Below are positions 1-8,388 of a stretch of DNA of 64,000 bases, piece by piece (the first letter of the stretch is position 1; every line of letters starts with the position of its first letter). Origin of the DNA: Litchfieldia sinesaloumensis (GTDB lineage Bacteria; Bacillota; Bacilli; Bacillales; Bacillaceae_L); assembly GCF_900156865.1 (NCBI RefSeq), contig NZ_LT732529.1, positions 3,520,001 to 3,584,000 on the forward strand. Reading direction: 5' to 3'. The notes under the pieces were generated by a model. The model was not told the DNA's origin. It was given only the letters and a program-made list of their open reading frames with translations, and did no database searches. The translations under genes were made by a program, and so were the position numbers.

Positions 1-195
1 AAGAAATTTGATGTTTATCCAAACATCCTATCAGGCAGTATTACCCAATTAAAAGATGAATCATTTGGTCAGCTTTTGATTCACCTAAAAGGTGACTTCG
101 CAGAAATTGAAAAAGCTGTATCATTTCTAAAACAACAACAGGTACTGGTAGAAGGAGTGGATTTAGATGAAGGAAAAAATAAACGAGTTTCTTGA
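1..195 (+). CDS. metN: Methionine ABC transporter ATP-binding protein, C-terminal end (partial)
   Basis: The open frame from base 1 to the TGA at 193-195 encodes about 64 residues without a start, so the gene begins upstream of the window. The segment looks like the C-terminal NIL (ferredoxin-like) regulatory domain of MetN, the ATPase of the D/L-methionine importer, which senses methionine. Its 3' end overlaps metI by 29 bp in another frame, implying translational coupling. Identification rests mainly on the adjacent MetI; none of the ATPase motifs are in view. A SAM riboswitch or T-box leader, common for this operon, would lie outside the window. Confidence 0.75.
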   Translation, partial: KKFDVYPNILSGSITQLKDESFGQLLIHLKGDFAEIEKAVSFLKQQQVLVEGVDLDEGKNKRVS

Positions 196-841
196 ACTTT
201 GGGGTACTGACCTTTGGGACTCTACTCTCCAAACCTTTCAAATGGTGGGAATTTCCCTAGCCTTCTCTGTTATAATTGGGTTACCGTTAGGAATATTACT
301 TGTCCTGACTCGTCCAGGAAAAGCGTTAGGCAATAAATATGTTTATCAAGTACTAAATGTCGTTATTAACATCGTTCGCTCGATTCCATTCATTATCCTA
401 CTGTTCTTTATTCTTCCTTTTACAAAGCTAATTGTAGGCACATCAATCGGTGTGAAGGGTGTAATTGTTCCATTAGTTGTATACACTGCTCCTTATATTG
501 CTCGATTAATGGAAACTGCATTATTGGAAGTGGATCGTGGAGTCATCGAAGCATATGAAGCAATGGGAATCAAGACAAGACATATTATTTGGCATGTATT
601 AGTTAGAGAGTCACGTTCGTCTATTGTTCTCGGATTAACGATTGCAACCATCGGATTAATCGGAGCAACGGCAATGGCAGGATTAGTTGGTGGCGGTGGG
701 CTTGGCGACCTTGCCTATCGTTATGGACACCTACGATACGAAGTGGATGTTATGTATATAACCGTTATCCTGTTAATCATCCTTGTTCAAGGACTTCAAT
801 CAGCTGGTAATCGAATTGCAGCTCGATTGAAAAAAGACTAA
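167..841 (+). CDS. metI: Methionine ABC transporter permease MetI
   Basis: A 224-residue inner-membrane permease with about five hydrophobic segments. It carries the permease EAA loop (EAYEAMG at residues 128-134) that docks on the MetN ATPase, and a glycine-rich stretch typical of MetI near residues 165-185. Length and sequence match the MetI family well. The ATG at 167 follows GGAG at 153-156. Together with MetN it imports methionine handed over by the lipoprotein MetQ. The usual third gene, metQ, is not next: a terminator follows directly and then an unrelated permease, so the binding protein must be encoded elsewhere or upstream. Confidence 0.93.
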   Translation: MKEKINEFLELWGTDLWDSTLQTFQMVGISLAFSVIIGLPLGILLVLTRPGKALGNKYVYQVLNVVINIVRSIPFIILLFFILPFTKLIVGTSIGVKGVIVPLVVYTAPYIARLMETALLEVDRGVIEAYEAMGIKTRHIIWHVLVRESRSSIVLGLTIATIGLIGATAMAGLVGGGGLGDLAYRYGHLRYEVDVMYITVILLIILVQGLQSAGNRIAARLKKD

Positions 842-856
842 AAGAAAAATAACGAT

Positions 857-895
857 AACCTAGTGGAATAGCATATGGCTACGCTAGGTTTTTTT
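857..895 (+). terminator. Rho-independent terminator after metI
   Basis: Inverted repeat AACCTAG (857-863) with CTAGGTT (884-890), followed by a T run. It ends the metNI transcript. Confidence 0.75.
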
Positions 896-976
896 ATTGG
901 AAACAATTCATTACTAGGCTATCAACCTTCTATGATAGTATAATAGTTTAGTAGTTTTGAGCATCAAGGAGGCTTC

Positions 977-1882
977 ATGATGAAAGTAAATAAGGGAATA
1001 TTGTTTGTATTATTGGGTGCAGGTTGCTATGGTTTTACACCTATTTTCGCAAAATTAGGATTTAGCTACGGTTACTCACTAGGGCAAATTAATATCGTTC
1101 AAATGATCATTTCCTCTGTGTTATTATGGTCTATCACTCTAATTAAACGCCCAAGTTTTAAAGGGCTAAGTAAAAAGAATATCCCGCAAATTATGATGAC
1201 CGGTTGTTTTACCGGATTAACAAGTATCTTTTATTACGGTGCGATGCAATACTTACCAGCATCCTTAGCTATTATTTTAATGTTTCAGTTTGTTTGGATT
1301 GGTATTATTCTGGAGTGGATTTTCAGCAAAGTAAAACCTACTCCTATAACCGTCCTGTCCATCGTAACCATCTTAATCGGGGTCTTTTTCGCTTCCAATA
1401 TAGTAAGTGGCAATATACAGGGATTACCAATTAAGGGCCTGCTTTTTGGGATCCTATCTGCATTCACTTATGCAGGATTTATTTTTGCTAGTGGAAAAGT
1501 CGCGGTAGATGTCGACCCGTTGACCCGAACGACTATAATGGCTACTGGGTCTACTATCTTAATACTGATCGTTTTCATCCGAGATATTCCAGCTGTATTT
1601 CCTTTAGAGACGAATCTTTTTACGACTGCAGTTGGGGTTTCACTATTTGGAGCAGTCCTTCCCCCATTATTCTATGCAGTTGGAGCCCCACAAGTTTCCG
1701 GTGGAATTGCCAATATATTAACATCGATTGAATTACCGATTGCTATTTTATCGGCTAGTATCATATTGTCAGAAACAGTAACGGAACTACAGTGGCTTGG
1801 TACAGCGATCATAATAGCAGCAATTGCAATAAATGAACTTGGTAACAAAAGGTATAATGTTCGTAGACACATTGATGTGTAG
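977..1882 (+). CDS. EamA (drug/metabolite transporter) family permease
   Basis: A 301-residue polytopic membrane protein with about ten hydrophobic helices arranged as two EamA repeats (roughly residues 8-140 and 152-290), the hallmark of DMT-superfamily exporters of small metabolites. The first helix has the typical GAxCYGF...F motif. AAGGAGG at 966-972 precedes two adjacent ATG codons; 977 gives a short 4-base spacing, so the ATG at 980 may be the true start. The gene is monocistronic between terminators. Substrate unknown; DMT members export amino acids, nucleosides or other metabolites, and nothing in the sequence specifies which. Confidence 0.85.
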   Translation: MMKVNKGILFVLLGAGCYGFTPIFAKLGFSYGYSLGQINIVQMIISSVLLWSITLIKRPSFKGLSKKNIPQIMMTGCFTGLTSIFYYGAMQYLPASLAIILMFQFVWIGIILEWIFSKVKPTPITVLSIVTILIGVFFASNIVSGNIQGLPIKGLLFGILSAFTYAGFIFASGKVAVDVDPLTRTTIMATGSTILILIVFIRDIPAVFPLETNLFTTAVGVSLFGAVLPPLFYAVGAPQVSGGIANILTSIELPIAILSASIILSETVTELQWLGTAIIIAAIAINELGNKRYNVRRHIDV

Positions 1883-1948
1883 CATATTTGCTGTTACAGA
1901 TTTTATGAAATTGTAACTGACCACTTTAGCTAAAAAAAACGAAACATG

Positions 1949-1992
1949 AAAAGGCCTAGAATCATCTTTGAAGATGTTACTAGGCCTTTTTT
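1949..1992. terminator. Bidirectional terminator between EamA and MFS genes
   Basis: AAAAGGCCTAG (1949-1959) pairs perfectly with CTAGGCCTTTT (1980-1990). An inner CATCTT/AAGATG stem extends the hairpin, and A/T tracts on both sides allow it to serve both convergent genes. Confidence 0.9.
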
Positions 1993-2025
1993 AAAGGTAT
2001 GTCAAAAGAATCCTCTGTCTTTATA

Positions 2026-3381
2026 TTATCTAGCATATGTTTCCTTAATGGTAGACACAGATAACGCCCCTATAACAAGAAAGACTCCTGAAATTAAGAT
2101 CATCCCTGGCATTGATGAACCGAGCGCTGGGAACAATGCAAAACTTATACATGAGGCAATGATTTGTGGTAAGCAAATACTTCCATTAAAAAGACCTAGA
2201 TACATCCCCATATTTTTCCCAGATAACGCATTTGTTAGCATTGTAAATGGGAATGTCATCATAGCTGCCCAAGCAATACCAATTAAGCTAAATGAGATAA
2301 ATAAGGCAACCTGGTTATGCATAAAAAATACGGAACCAAAACCAATTCCACCTAATAGTAAACTAAGTGCATACCAAGTCTTGCGTTTATCATTTGCTAC
2401 ACGCGCCAACACTAGTGACCAAAGTACAGCTGCAATTGATTGTACAGCTGAGAGTATTCCGAACCAGTTCCCGGCTTCCTGATATGCTGGGCTAGCAGGA
2501 TTAACAGTGTTCCACACGTTCTCAGCAACTGCTCCCGTACCATACGTCCATAAATACTGAAATCCCATCCAGCAAAATAATTGAACCAACGAAACAGTCC
2601 AGAATACTTTTGGAGCACGACGAAGTAACGTAAACACATTACTTTTTTCTTTTTTATCTTCATTTGTAATACCATGATAAGCAGCGTATTCTTCTGGTGT
2701 ATACTCTTTTACTTTAAGTATGGTAAAGAGACTACAAATAATGAGAATAACTGCTCCCGCATAGAAGGAAATAACTACGGACTGTGGTACAACTCCTTTT
2801 GGAGCACTGTTTGAAACACCTAAAATGGTTAATAGAAATGGGAAAATACAAGCTAGCACTGCACCACTATTCGATAGAAAACTTTGTATAGAATAAGCGA
2901 AGCCTTTTTGTTCCTCATTAACCATATCACCAACCATCATTTTGAATGGTTGCATGGCTACGTTTGATGAAACATCCATAAACAAAATAGCCACTGCTCC
3001 AAAGGTAAGAGCGGCTACTGGACCAAAACCAAAGCTCCCTGCATTAGGTAATAAACACATCACAATTACTGCTACAATAGCACCTACAAGTAAATATGGG
3101 ATACGGCGGCCAAGTCTTGGCATCCAGGTTCTATCTGAAAAATAACCTACAAGAGGCTGGACAATCAGTCCCGCTAGTGGCGGTAATATAAAGAAAAACC
3201 CTAATGTATGGGGATCAGCACCAATTGTTTGAAAGATACGACCCATATTTGAACTTTGCAAAGAAAATGCCATTTGAACACCCAGGAACCCAAAGCTTAT
3301 CATCCATATCATATGAATCGGAAGTGTTGGTAACTGCTGTTTAATGGATCCCTCATTATTTTTATCTCGTTGACTTGCCAA
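2026..3381 (-). CDS. MFS sugar transporter (SLC45/GPH-like)
   Basis: A 451-residue, 12-helix major facilitator protein. The motif GYFSDRTWMPRLGRR between helices 2 and 3 (about residues 79-93) is the variant of the MFS A-motif seen in SLC45/GPH-type sugar:proton symporters (sucrose, maltose and related glycosides). The start is a TTG at 3381, chosen because AGGAGG lies 8 bases upstream (3390-3395); the first in-frame ATG is 23 codons further in. Two LacI-type operators lie upstream, so sugar-dependent repression is likely, but no glycosidase or LacI-type regulator is adjacent. The substrate is inferred only from family resemblance. Confidence 0.8.
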   Translation of the reverse strand: MASQRDKNNEGSIKQQLPTLPIHMIWMISFGFLGVQMAFSLQSSNMGRIFQTIGADPHTLGFFFILPPLAGLIVQPLVGYFSDRTWMPRLGRRIPYLLVGAIVAVIVMCLLPNAGSFGFGPVAALTFGAVAILFMDVSSNVAMQPFKMMVGDMVNEEQKGFAYSIQSFLSNSGAVLACIFPFLLTILGVSNSAPKGVVPQSVVISFYAGAVILIICSLFTILKVKEYTPEEYAAYHGITNEDKKEKSNVFTLLRRAPKVFWTVSLVQLFCWMGFQYLWTYGTGAVAENVWNTVNPASPAYQEAGNWFGILSAVQSIAAVLWSLVLARVANDKRKTWYALSLLLGGIGFGSVFFMHNQVALFISFSLIGIAWAAMMTFPFTMLTNALSGKNMGMYLGLFNGSICLPQIIASCISFALFPALGSSMPGMILISGVFLVIGALSVSTIKETYAR

Positions 3382-3448
3382 CTTAATAACCTCCTAAAAT
3401 ACTATAGGCTCTAAATACTGTTTTCTTTTTCTAAGAAAGATACCTTTT

Positions 3449-3466
3449 GCGCAATCGTTTGCATAA
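3449..3466. promoter_or_regulatory. LacI/GalR-type operator 1
   Basis: The palindrome GCAATCGTTTGC (3451-3462) within TGCGCAATCGTTTGCATA fits the GCAAnCGnTTGC half-site pattern of LacI/MalR-type regulators. It lies 70 bp upstream of the MFS start codon. Confidence 0.6.
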
Positions 3467-3612
3467 AAAGTAAAGGTTTTCAAGTGTCTTTAATAAACAA
3501 TTTAGTTTCAGATTTAATAACCCTTATGAACAAACTACATTAAACACAAAAGTAATACAGCCTTAACATCTTCAATAAAAACATTTCTTTATTATAATAT
3601 TGATTTAAGTTA

Positions 3613-3629
3613 TGCGCAACCGTTTGCAC
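3613..3629. promoter_or_regulatory. LacI/GalR-type operator 2
   Basis: GCAACCGTTTGC (3616-3627) within TGCGCAACCGTTTGCAC is nearly identical to operator 1, with centres 165 bp apart. The pair could bind one tetrameric repressor and loop the DNA, or control the two divergent genes separately. Confidence 0.6.
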
Positions 3630-3749
3630 TCATACTTTTTTTATTTTACGCAACTTAATTCAACCATATTAACTCTCTCTAACCTATCTTTAACCAATTT
3701 ATCTGGATTTCTCCCCTCCTCTTTTATAGTTTAAATAACAATTCAAAGA

Positions 3750-3767
3750 TTGTTCAATATTTCACAA
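3750..3767. promoter_or_regulatory. Rex-type redox operator before the alcohol dehydrogenase
   Basis: TTGTTCAATATTTCACAA matches the Rex consensus TTGTGAA-N4-TTCACAA in all but two bases of the left half. It lies about 107 bp before the adh start. Rex represses NADH-reoxidising fermentation genes, including adh, when NADH is low. Confidence 0.5.
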
Positions 3768-3800
3768 TATACTTTCTGATTTCCGTGATATTATTAATTT

Positions 3801-3820
3801 GTAAATGGTAAAGCATTTAC
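3801..3820. promoter_or_regulatory. Inverted repeat upstream of adh
   Basis: Perfect arms GTAAATG (3801-3807) and CATTTAC (3814-3820) separated by six bases. It sits 54 bp before the adh start, where an operator or a 5' UTR hairpin would be. No known regulator is recognised. Confidence 0.35.
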
Positions 3821-3873
3821 TCTTCACTATAACAGTTAAGACAAAATGCAATTAGTCAAGGGAGAGATTGCAC

Positions 3874-4908
3874 ATGAAGGCTGTAGTAGTTAATTCAACT
3901 AACAGAGCAAACATTGAAGTTATTGAAAAGGAATTACGCGCACTAAAATCAGGCGAAGCTTTAGTAGACGTTGAGTATTGTGGTGTATGTCACACTGATT
4001 TACACGTTGCTGCCGGTGATTTTGGTAATGTAGATGGCCGTATCCTAGGACATGAAGGAATAGGTGTCGTATCTAAAGTTTCTGAAGATGTTACTAGCCT
4101 AAAAATTGGCGATAGAGTCAGTATTGCATGGATGTTTCAATCATGTGGTAGGTGTGAGTATTGTGTAACAGGTAGAGAAACATTTTGTCGTAATGTTAAA
4201 AACTCAGGTTATAGTGTTGATGGAGGAATGGCTGAACAATGTATCGTAACCGCTGATTACGCAGTAAAAGTACCTGATGGATTAGAACCAGCACAGGCAA
4301 GTAGTATCACGTGTGCCGGTGTTACTTGCTATAAAGCCATCAAGGTTGCTGATATTAAAGCTGGTCAATGGATTGTTATTTATGGCTGTGGTGGATTAGG
4401 TAATCTAGCCATCCAATATGCTAAACATGTATTTAACGCAAAAGTGATAGCAGTAGATATCAATGACGACAAGTTATCACTAGCAAAAGAAATAGGTGCG
4501 GATATCACGATAAACCCTATCTCCCAAGGAGATGCGGATACAATTATTCAAGAACAAACTGGTGGAGCACACGCTGCAGTGGTTACGGCAGTTTCAAAAA
4601 TTGCATTTAACTCTGCAGTCAATGCTGTACGTGCTTGTGGTAAAGTCGTCGCAGTAGGTTTACCATCTGAAACAATGGATTTAAATATTCCTCGTTTGGT
4701 TCTAGACGGTATTGAGGTAGTCGGATCACTAGTTGGTACACGTAAGGATCTAGAAGAGGCTTTCCAATTTGGTGCTGAAGGTAAAGTAGTACCAGTTGTG
4801 CAAACTCGTTGTTTACATGAAGTACAAGATGTATTCGAAGAGATGGAGCAAGGTAAGATCCAAGGTCGCATGGTAATTGACTTTAAACAGCACAAGTGTA
4901 AAGCATAA
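3874..4908 (+). CDS. adhP: Zinc-dependent alcohol dehydrogenase (AdhP/AdhA type)
   Basis: A 344-residue medium-chain dehydrogenase that interconverts primary alcohols and aldehydes with NAD. Visible motifs: CGVCHTD with catalytic-zinc Cys36, GHEG with His60, the structural-zinc cysteines 91/94/97/105 in CGRCEYC..C, and the nucleotide-binding GCGGLG at 171-176. The ATG at 3874 lies 7-8 bases after AAGGGAGAG and is preferred to a TTG two codons earlier. A Rex-like operator upstream suggests derepression under high NADH (oxygen limitation). Probably monocistronic. The family is sure; the physiological alcohol is not. Confidence 0.93.
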   Translation: MKAVVVNSTNRANIEVIEKELRALKSGEALVDVEYCGVCHTDLHVAAGDFGNVDGRILGHEGIGVVSKVSEDVTSLKIGDRVSIAWMFQSCGRCEYCVTGRETFCRNVKNSGYSVDGGMAEQCIVTADYAVKVPDGLEPAQASSITCAGVTCYKAIKVADIKAGQWIVIYGCGGLGNLAIQYAKHVFNAKVIAVDINDDKLSLAKEIGADITINPISQGDADTIIQEQTGGAHAAVVTAVSKIAFNSAVNAVRACGKVVAVGLPSETMDLNIPRLVLDGIEVVGSLVGTRKDLEEAFQFGAEGKVVPVVQTRCLHEVQDVFEEMEQGKIQGRMVIDFKQHKCKA

Positions 4909-4953
4909 TCTCTTGATAAAATTACACCCATTTTATAGAGTTTAATTGGATTG

Positions 4954-4992
4954 AAGGCGACAAAGAAATAGTACATTCTTTGACGCCTTTTT
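4954..4992. terminator. Bidirectional terminator adh / yjdM
   Basis: AAGGCGACAAAGAA (4954-4967) pairs with TTCTTTGACGCCTT (4976-4989) with one mismatch, flanked by T-rich sequence. It lies between convergent genes. Confidence 0.85.
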
Positions 4993-5023
4993 CATTTCCT
5001 AGTTCTTGGTTTTACTATCCTAA

Positions 5024-5359
5024 TTACTTTTTAACAAATTCAGATTTGAGTTTCATTGCTCCAAATCCTTCAATTTTGCAATCGATATTATGGTCTCCTT
5101 CTACTAAACGAATACTTTTCACTTTTGTACCCTGTTTTAATACTGACGAACTTCCTTTTACCTTGAGGTCTTTAATAACAGTTACAGTATCCCCGTCGTT
5201 TAATACATTTCCATTAGCATCCTTAATTACCTTATTGTCGTCATTTGCTTCTTCCGAGCCCAACGCCCACTCATGATTACATATTGGACATACTAGAAGT
5301 GCTCCATCTTCGTATGTGTATTCGGAATTACATTTCGGGCAATTTGGTAGAGTACTCAT
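5024..5359 (-). CDS. yjdM: PhnA/YjdM family zinc-ribbon protein
   Basis: A 111-residue protein, the same length as E. coli YjdM (formerly PhnA). An N-terminal zinc ribbon CPKC...CPIC (about residues 7-26) is followed by a compact beta-rich PhnA domain with the signature [17 protein letters not shown]. The start is the ATG at 5359, preceded by GGGGGAG; the longer frame to 5398 lacks a ribosome site. The name PhnA is historical: this family is not the phosphonoacetate hydrolase, and its function is unsettled. It stands alone between the adh and yocH genes. Confidence 0.9.
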   Translation of the reverse strand: MSTLPNCPKCNSEYTYEDGALLVCPICNHEWALGSEEANDDNKVIKDANGNVLNDGDTVTVIKDLKVKGSSSVLKQGTKVKSIRLVEGDHNIDCKIEGFGAMKLKSEFVKK

Positions 5360-5504
5360 ATTATCTCCCCCTAGTAAATTTTGGTATCTCACATACATCG
5401 TATCATACTTTCTACTCTATTATTTTCAATATAATTGGGAAAACAGAATTCTTATAGGTAATTAGTTTGGAATCGAAATACTTTTGCAATATAATTGCCA
5501 CGGA

Positions 5505-5554
5505 TGTAACTAATTTAAAACCTGCCTGTTCTTTTTCTACGGAAAATCTATGAT
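5505..5554 (+). promoter_or_regulatory. Candidate WalR box and sigma-A promoter of the yocH-like gene
   Basis: TGTAACTAATTTAAAAC (5505-5521) fits the WalR direct repeat TGTWAH-N5-TGTWAH in 11 of 12 defined positions. It is followed by a weak -35 CTGTTC (5526-5531), a 17-base spacer and -10 TATGAT (5549-5554). The box lies just upstream of -35, as expected for an activator. Confidence 0.4.
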
Positions 5555-5599
5555 ACGATTAGTTAAAATTAGCAACTAAAGAACATGGAGGGCAAATGA

Positions 5600-6442
5600 A
5601 TGCTTAAAAAAATGGTAGCAATTTTGGCAGGTACTGTACTCTCAGTTACAGTTAGTGCTAATGTACAAGCATCTACAATTACGGTAGAAAAAGGTGATAC
5701 ACTTTGGGATTTATCACGAGCAAATAACACAACCGTAAAAGATATTAAAATGGTAAATTACCTTACTTCAGATCTCATTCATCCTGGTGATGAACTAACA
5801 ATAGCAAATAAAAAACAATATTCAGTTAAGCAAGGTGATACATTATGGGATATAGCAATGGCCCATCAAGTATCTGTTTCACAAATTAAAGAATGGAATC
5901 AATTACATACCGATCTCATTCATCCAGATCTAAATCTAGTAATCTTTGAAGAAGTAAAATCAACTACTGCTAGTACCAATGCTGAAAAACCTGTACAGAC
6001 AAATGCAGGCTCAGTCAAGGAAAATATACATGCAGTAACAACTCCTAAAACCCAAGAGCAAGTGACAAGTAAACCAGCAGTACCCGCTGCAAAAACAGAA
6101 AAGGAAACAAGTAAACCTGAAGCGCCACCTACACCAACTAATGATGCAAGCGCAAAGGAAGTCACTGTAACAGCTACTGCTTATACAGCTTCATGTGAAG
6201 GATGTTCCGGCATTACGTCAACAGGTCTTAACCTTAAGGATAATCCAGATGCGAAGGTTATTTCAGTAGATCCGTCTGTTATCCCTCTTGGCAGCAAAGT
6301 GTATGTAGAAGGATACGGAGAAGCGATTGCTGGCGATACCGGTGGAGCGATTAAAGGAAACAAAATTGATGTCTTTATCCCATCTAAACAGGATGCAATC
6401 AATTTCGGTGTAAAACAAGTTAAAGTAACGATTTTAGACTAA
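5600..6442 (+). CDS. yocH: Secreted LysM x2 and 3D-domain cell-wall protein (YocH-like)
   Basis: A 280-residue exported protein. Signal peptide about 1-24 (ends in NVQA), LysM 1 about 27-69 and LysM 2 about 74-116 for peptidoglycan binding, a Thr/Pro/Lys/Ala-rich linker to about 187, then a C-terminal 3D domain with the three-aspartate pattern (SVDPS, AGDTGG, KIDVF). The architecture and length match B. subtilis YocH (about 287 residues), a wall-associated hydrolase-like protein activated by WalRK. GGAGGG at 5587-5592 sets the ATG at 5600. walR and walK lie 20 kb away in this window. 3D domains resemble lytic transglycosylase folds, but activity is not shown by the sequence. Confidence 0.85.
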   Translation: MLKKMVAILAGTVLSVTVSANVQASTITVEKGDTLWDLSRANNTTVKDIKMVNYLTSDLIHPGDELTIANKKQYSVKQGDTLWDIAMAHQVSVSQIKEWNQLHTDLIHPDLNLVIFEEVKSTTASTNAEKPVQTNAGSVKENIHAVTTPKTQEQVTSKPAVPAAKTEKETSKPEAPPTPTNDASAKEVTVTATAYTASCEGCSGITSTGLNLKDNPDAKVISVDPSVIPLGSKVYVEGYGEAIAGDTGGAIKGNKIDVFIPSKQDAINFGVKQVKVTILD

Positions 6443-6459
6443 TAATAGATTTTGAATAA

Positions 6460-6487
6460 CAAGACCCTTTAAAAGTAAAGGGTCTTG
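6460..6487 (+). terminator. Hairpin after yocH
   Basis: CAAGACCCTTT (6460-6470) pairs perfectly with AAAGGGTCTTG (6477-6487). The following sequence is only moderately T-rich, so termination may be incomplete. Confidence 0.6.
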
Positions 6488-6559
6488 TACTTATATATAG
6501 AGATATAATCAAACGACAACAGCATAATATTTTATAAACGATTGGAGTTGAGCTATTCT

Positions 6560-7012
6560 TTGAGTAAATTTACTCCTGAAAAGTTAACAGTAGAATACTT
6601 CGATGGTACTACAGCCACCGAACCTCTTTTTCCAAGACGATATACACTTACACATTCCGATGAAACTGCACAGCTTTTTTTAACTATCGGTACTCAATAT
6701 GCATGGAATAAAATCAATCCTACAAGGGATGAAGTATTAGGCGAATGGGGAGTAAGTGGAGGTTATCTTTGTTATTCTGTGTATGTATATATAGATCAAG
6801 GTGAATACGACCCAACCACTTCTGCTAAACGAAATGAAATATTTAGACGTGAACTCCCCCTTGCTTTAACTGCTATTAGATATGGTGATCGATTTTTGTT
6901 TAACGCTTTTCCCTTTTTAAATGACTCTCCTATCATTATTCACTTTAATTCCTCCTATCCCCAGTTTGCTAGGCAGGAAAATTGGGGAGCCTTTAAACGA
7001 TTTGCAGTCTAA
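6560..7012 (+). CDS. Staygreen (SGR) family protein
   Basis: About 150 residues, essentially one staygreen domain. The signatures PRRYTLTHSDET, LFLTIGTQY and RDEVLGEW are typical of the family of plant SGR Mg-dechelatases and their bacterial relatives. Firmicute homologues are common, yet these bacteria make no chlorophyll, so the native role is unknown; removal of a metal from another tetrapyrrole is one possibility. No ATG is available at the 5' end. A TTG at 6560 with GGAG at 6544-6547 (long spacing) is proposed, while TTG codons at 6542 or 6548 remain possible. Stand-alone gene ending at a shared terminator. Confidence 0.8.
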   Translation: MSKFTPEKLTVEYFDGTTATEPLFPRRYTLTHSDETAQLFLTIGTQYAWNKINPTRDEVLGEWGVSGGYLCYSVYVYIDQGEYDPTTSAKRNEIFRRELPLALTAIRYGDRFLFNAFPFLNDSPIIIHFNSSYPQFARQENWGAFKRFAV

Positions 7013-7083
7013 AGATCTTCTATCCAATTGTCCTGGATAAGTGTTTCTTCTCTTTGCAGTCAAACCTACCTATGGAACCCTTT

Positions 7084-7118
7084 AAAAAAGCTATCCCATC
7101 AACATGGAATAGCTTTTT
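7084..7118. terminator. Bidirectional terminator staygreen / GH10
   Basis: AAAAAAGCTATCC pairs with GGAATAGCTTTTT with one bulge. A/T tracts flank both sides between convergent genes. Confidence 0.8.
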
Positions 7119-7121
7119 CAT

Positions 7122-8354
7122 TTAGAGGACAACCTGTTCTGTATCTGTGTCCTTATCCAATTTGAAGTTTACCTTCTTTCCACCATATAAAATCTCATAG
7201 TCACCAAGGAATCCTTCAATTGACACCATGCCTGCGTCATCCGTTTTAGTAGTTATATTTGTATACCAGTCACCTTTTATTAATTTCTTTAAAACCTCGT
7301 AAGCCGGTTTAGGACTGTTATCCTTTCTAATAAACCCAGCAGGAGCTCCAAGCCATGCACCGTCATCACTAAACGACCAGTTCGTAATCGATTCAACAAG
7401 AGGATGTTCAAACAAAATAGAATACATTTCCTCTACCTCTTTAGCCTGACGTTCTTCGAATTCTGGTGTAGATGGCCATTCAGGAATCTGATAATCATTC
7501 AAATCTACAATTTCTGCTGGCATTATATGGCCTGATGGCAATGTGTTTTCTGTAAAATGGAGTGGTAATCCGAACTGTGAGAAACGTTCTAATACTTCTT
7601 CTAGCTTTTCACGCCCCCAGTATCCTTGATGTTGATGTGACTGAATACCAATTGCATCAATTTGGATACCCGCGTTTAAACAACCATCTATTAAGATTTC
7701 ATAATTAATAGTCGTGTTAAAGTCATTTAATAATAGAGTTGCACCTGGATTGATTTCACGTGTTTTTGCAAACATTTCTTTTATAATACCAACACGACCA
7801 AGGTCTTTACTGATTCTTGTAATGCCATTATCATACTTATCAAAGATTGGCATGATCACCACTTCATTGATTACATCCCACATATCAATGAGCCCTTTGA
7901 AGTCTAGTACATCACGTTCAATTCTAGCAAACTGTGCTTCAAGGATCTCTTCATTGCTCATATCAAGAAGCCATGGAGCAGTTAAGGTATGCCAACAAAG
8001 TGGATGTCCTTTTACAGTGACGTTTCTTTCTTTTAACCACTGAGCAGCTTCCTTTAGTTCCTTTGTTCGCGGTTTTCCTTTTTCAGGTTCAAACATCCCC
8101 CAATAGAAAGGTAATGTAGCAGCATTAAATACATCTAAGAACTTCTCCACCTTTGCTTCCTGAAACGCAAGTCTGTTTGCTGATACATTTTTATTTGCTA
8201 CATCGATTACATCAAATATCCCGCTACCAAATAGGAACTTATGATTAGTCTGTTTAATTTCGATTTCCTCTCTTACGATAGGGTTTCCAGATACATCTAC
8301 AAGTTTTATAGTTTTACTATTCATACGGTGTGCCAGTCGATTCGATTGCCTCAT
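7122..8354 (-). CDS. Glycoside hydrolase family 10 (endo-1,4-beta-xylanase-like), cytoplasmic
   Basis: A 410-residue GH10-type enzyme. A small N-terminal beta segment (about 14-48) precedes a TIM barrel with KGHPLCWH (116-122), the acid/base glutamate in DVINEV (Glu164) and a candidate nucleophile in HFTEN (Glu269). A short C-terminal beta-sandwich (about 355-410) follows. No signal peptide is present, so it probably acts inside the cell on imported xylo-oligosaccharides or related glycosides. GGAGGT at 8361-8366 sets the ATG at 8354, and a cre site upstream indicates CcpA repression. No xyloside transporter or xylosidase is adjacent, which is unusual. GH10 membership is firm; the substrate is inferred. 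Confidence 0.87.
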   Translation of the reverse strand: MRQSNRLAHRMNSKTIKLVDVSGNPIVREEIEIKQTNHKFLFGSGIFDVIDVANKNVSANRLAFQEAKVEKFLDVFNAATLPFYWGMFEPEKGKPRTKELKEAAQWLKERNVTVKGHPLCWHTLTAPWLLDMSNEEILEAQFARIERDVLDFKGLIDMWDVINEVVIMPIFDKYDNGITRISKDLGRVGIIKEMFAKTREINPGATLLLNDFNTTINYEILIDGCLNAGIQIDAIGIQSHQHQGYWGREKLEEVLERFSQFGLPLHFTENTLPSGHIMPAEIVDLNDYQIPEWPSTPEFEERQAKEVEEMYSILFEHPLVESITNWSFSDDGAWLGAPAGFIRKDNSPKPAYEVLKKLIKGDWYTNITTKTDDAGMVSIEGFLGDYEILYGGKKVNFKLDKDTDTEQVVL

Positions 8355-8388
8355 TCATTTACCTCCATTTTTTAAAAAGGTTCTTTTA

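Noticed and set aside
1946..2482. 178-residue plus-strand frame
   Set aside because: It lies antisense to the MFS transporter and begins inside a bidirectional terminator; no ribosome site and low-complexity, membrane-antisense composition.
7751..7766. Possible parS (TTTCACGTG) within GH10
   Set aside because: Only one half-site is present; the other half does not match.
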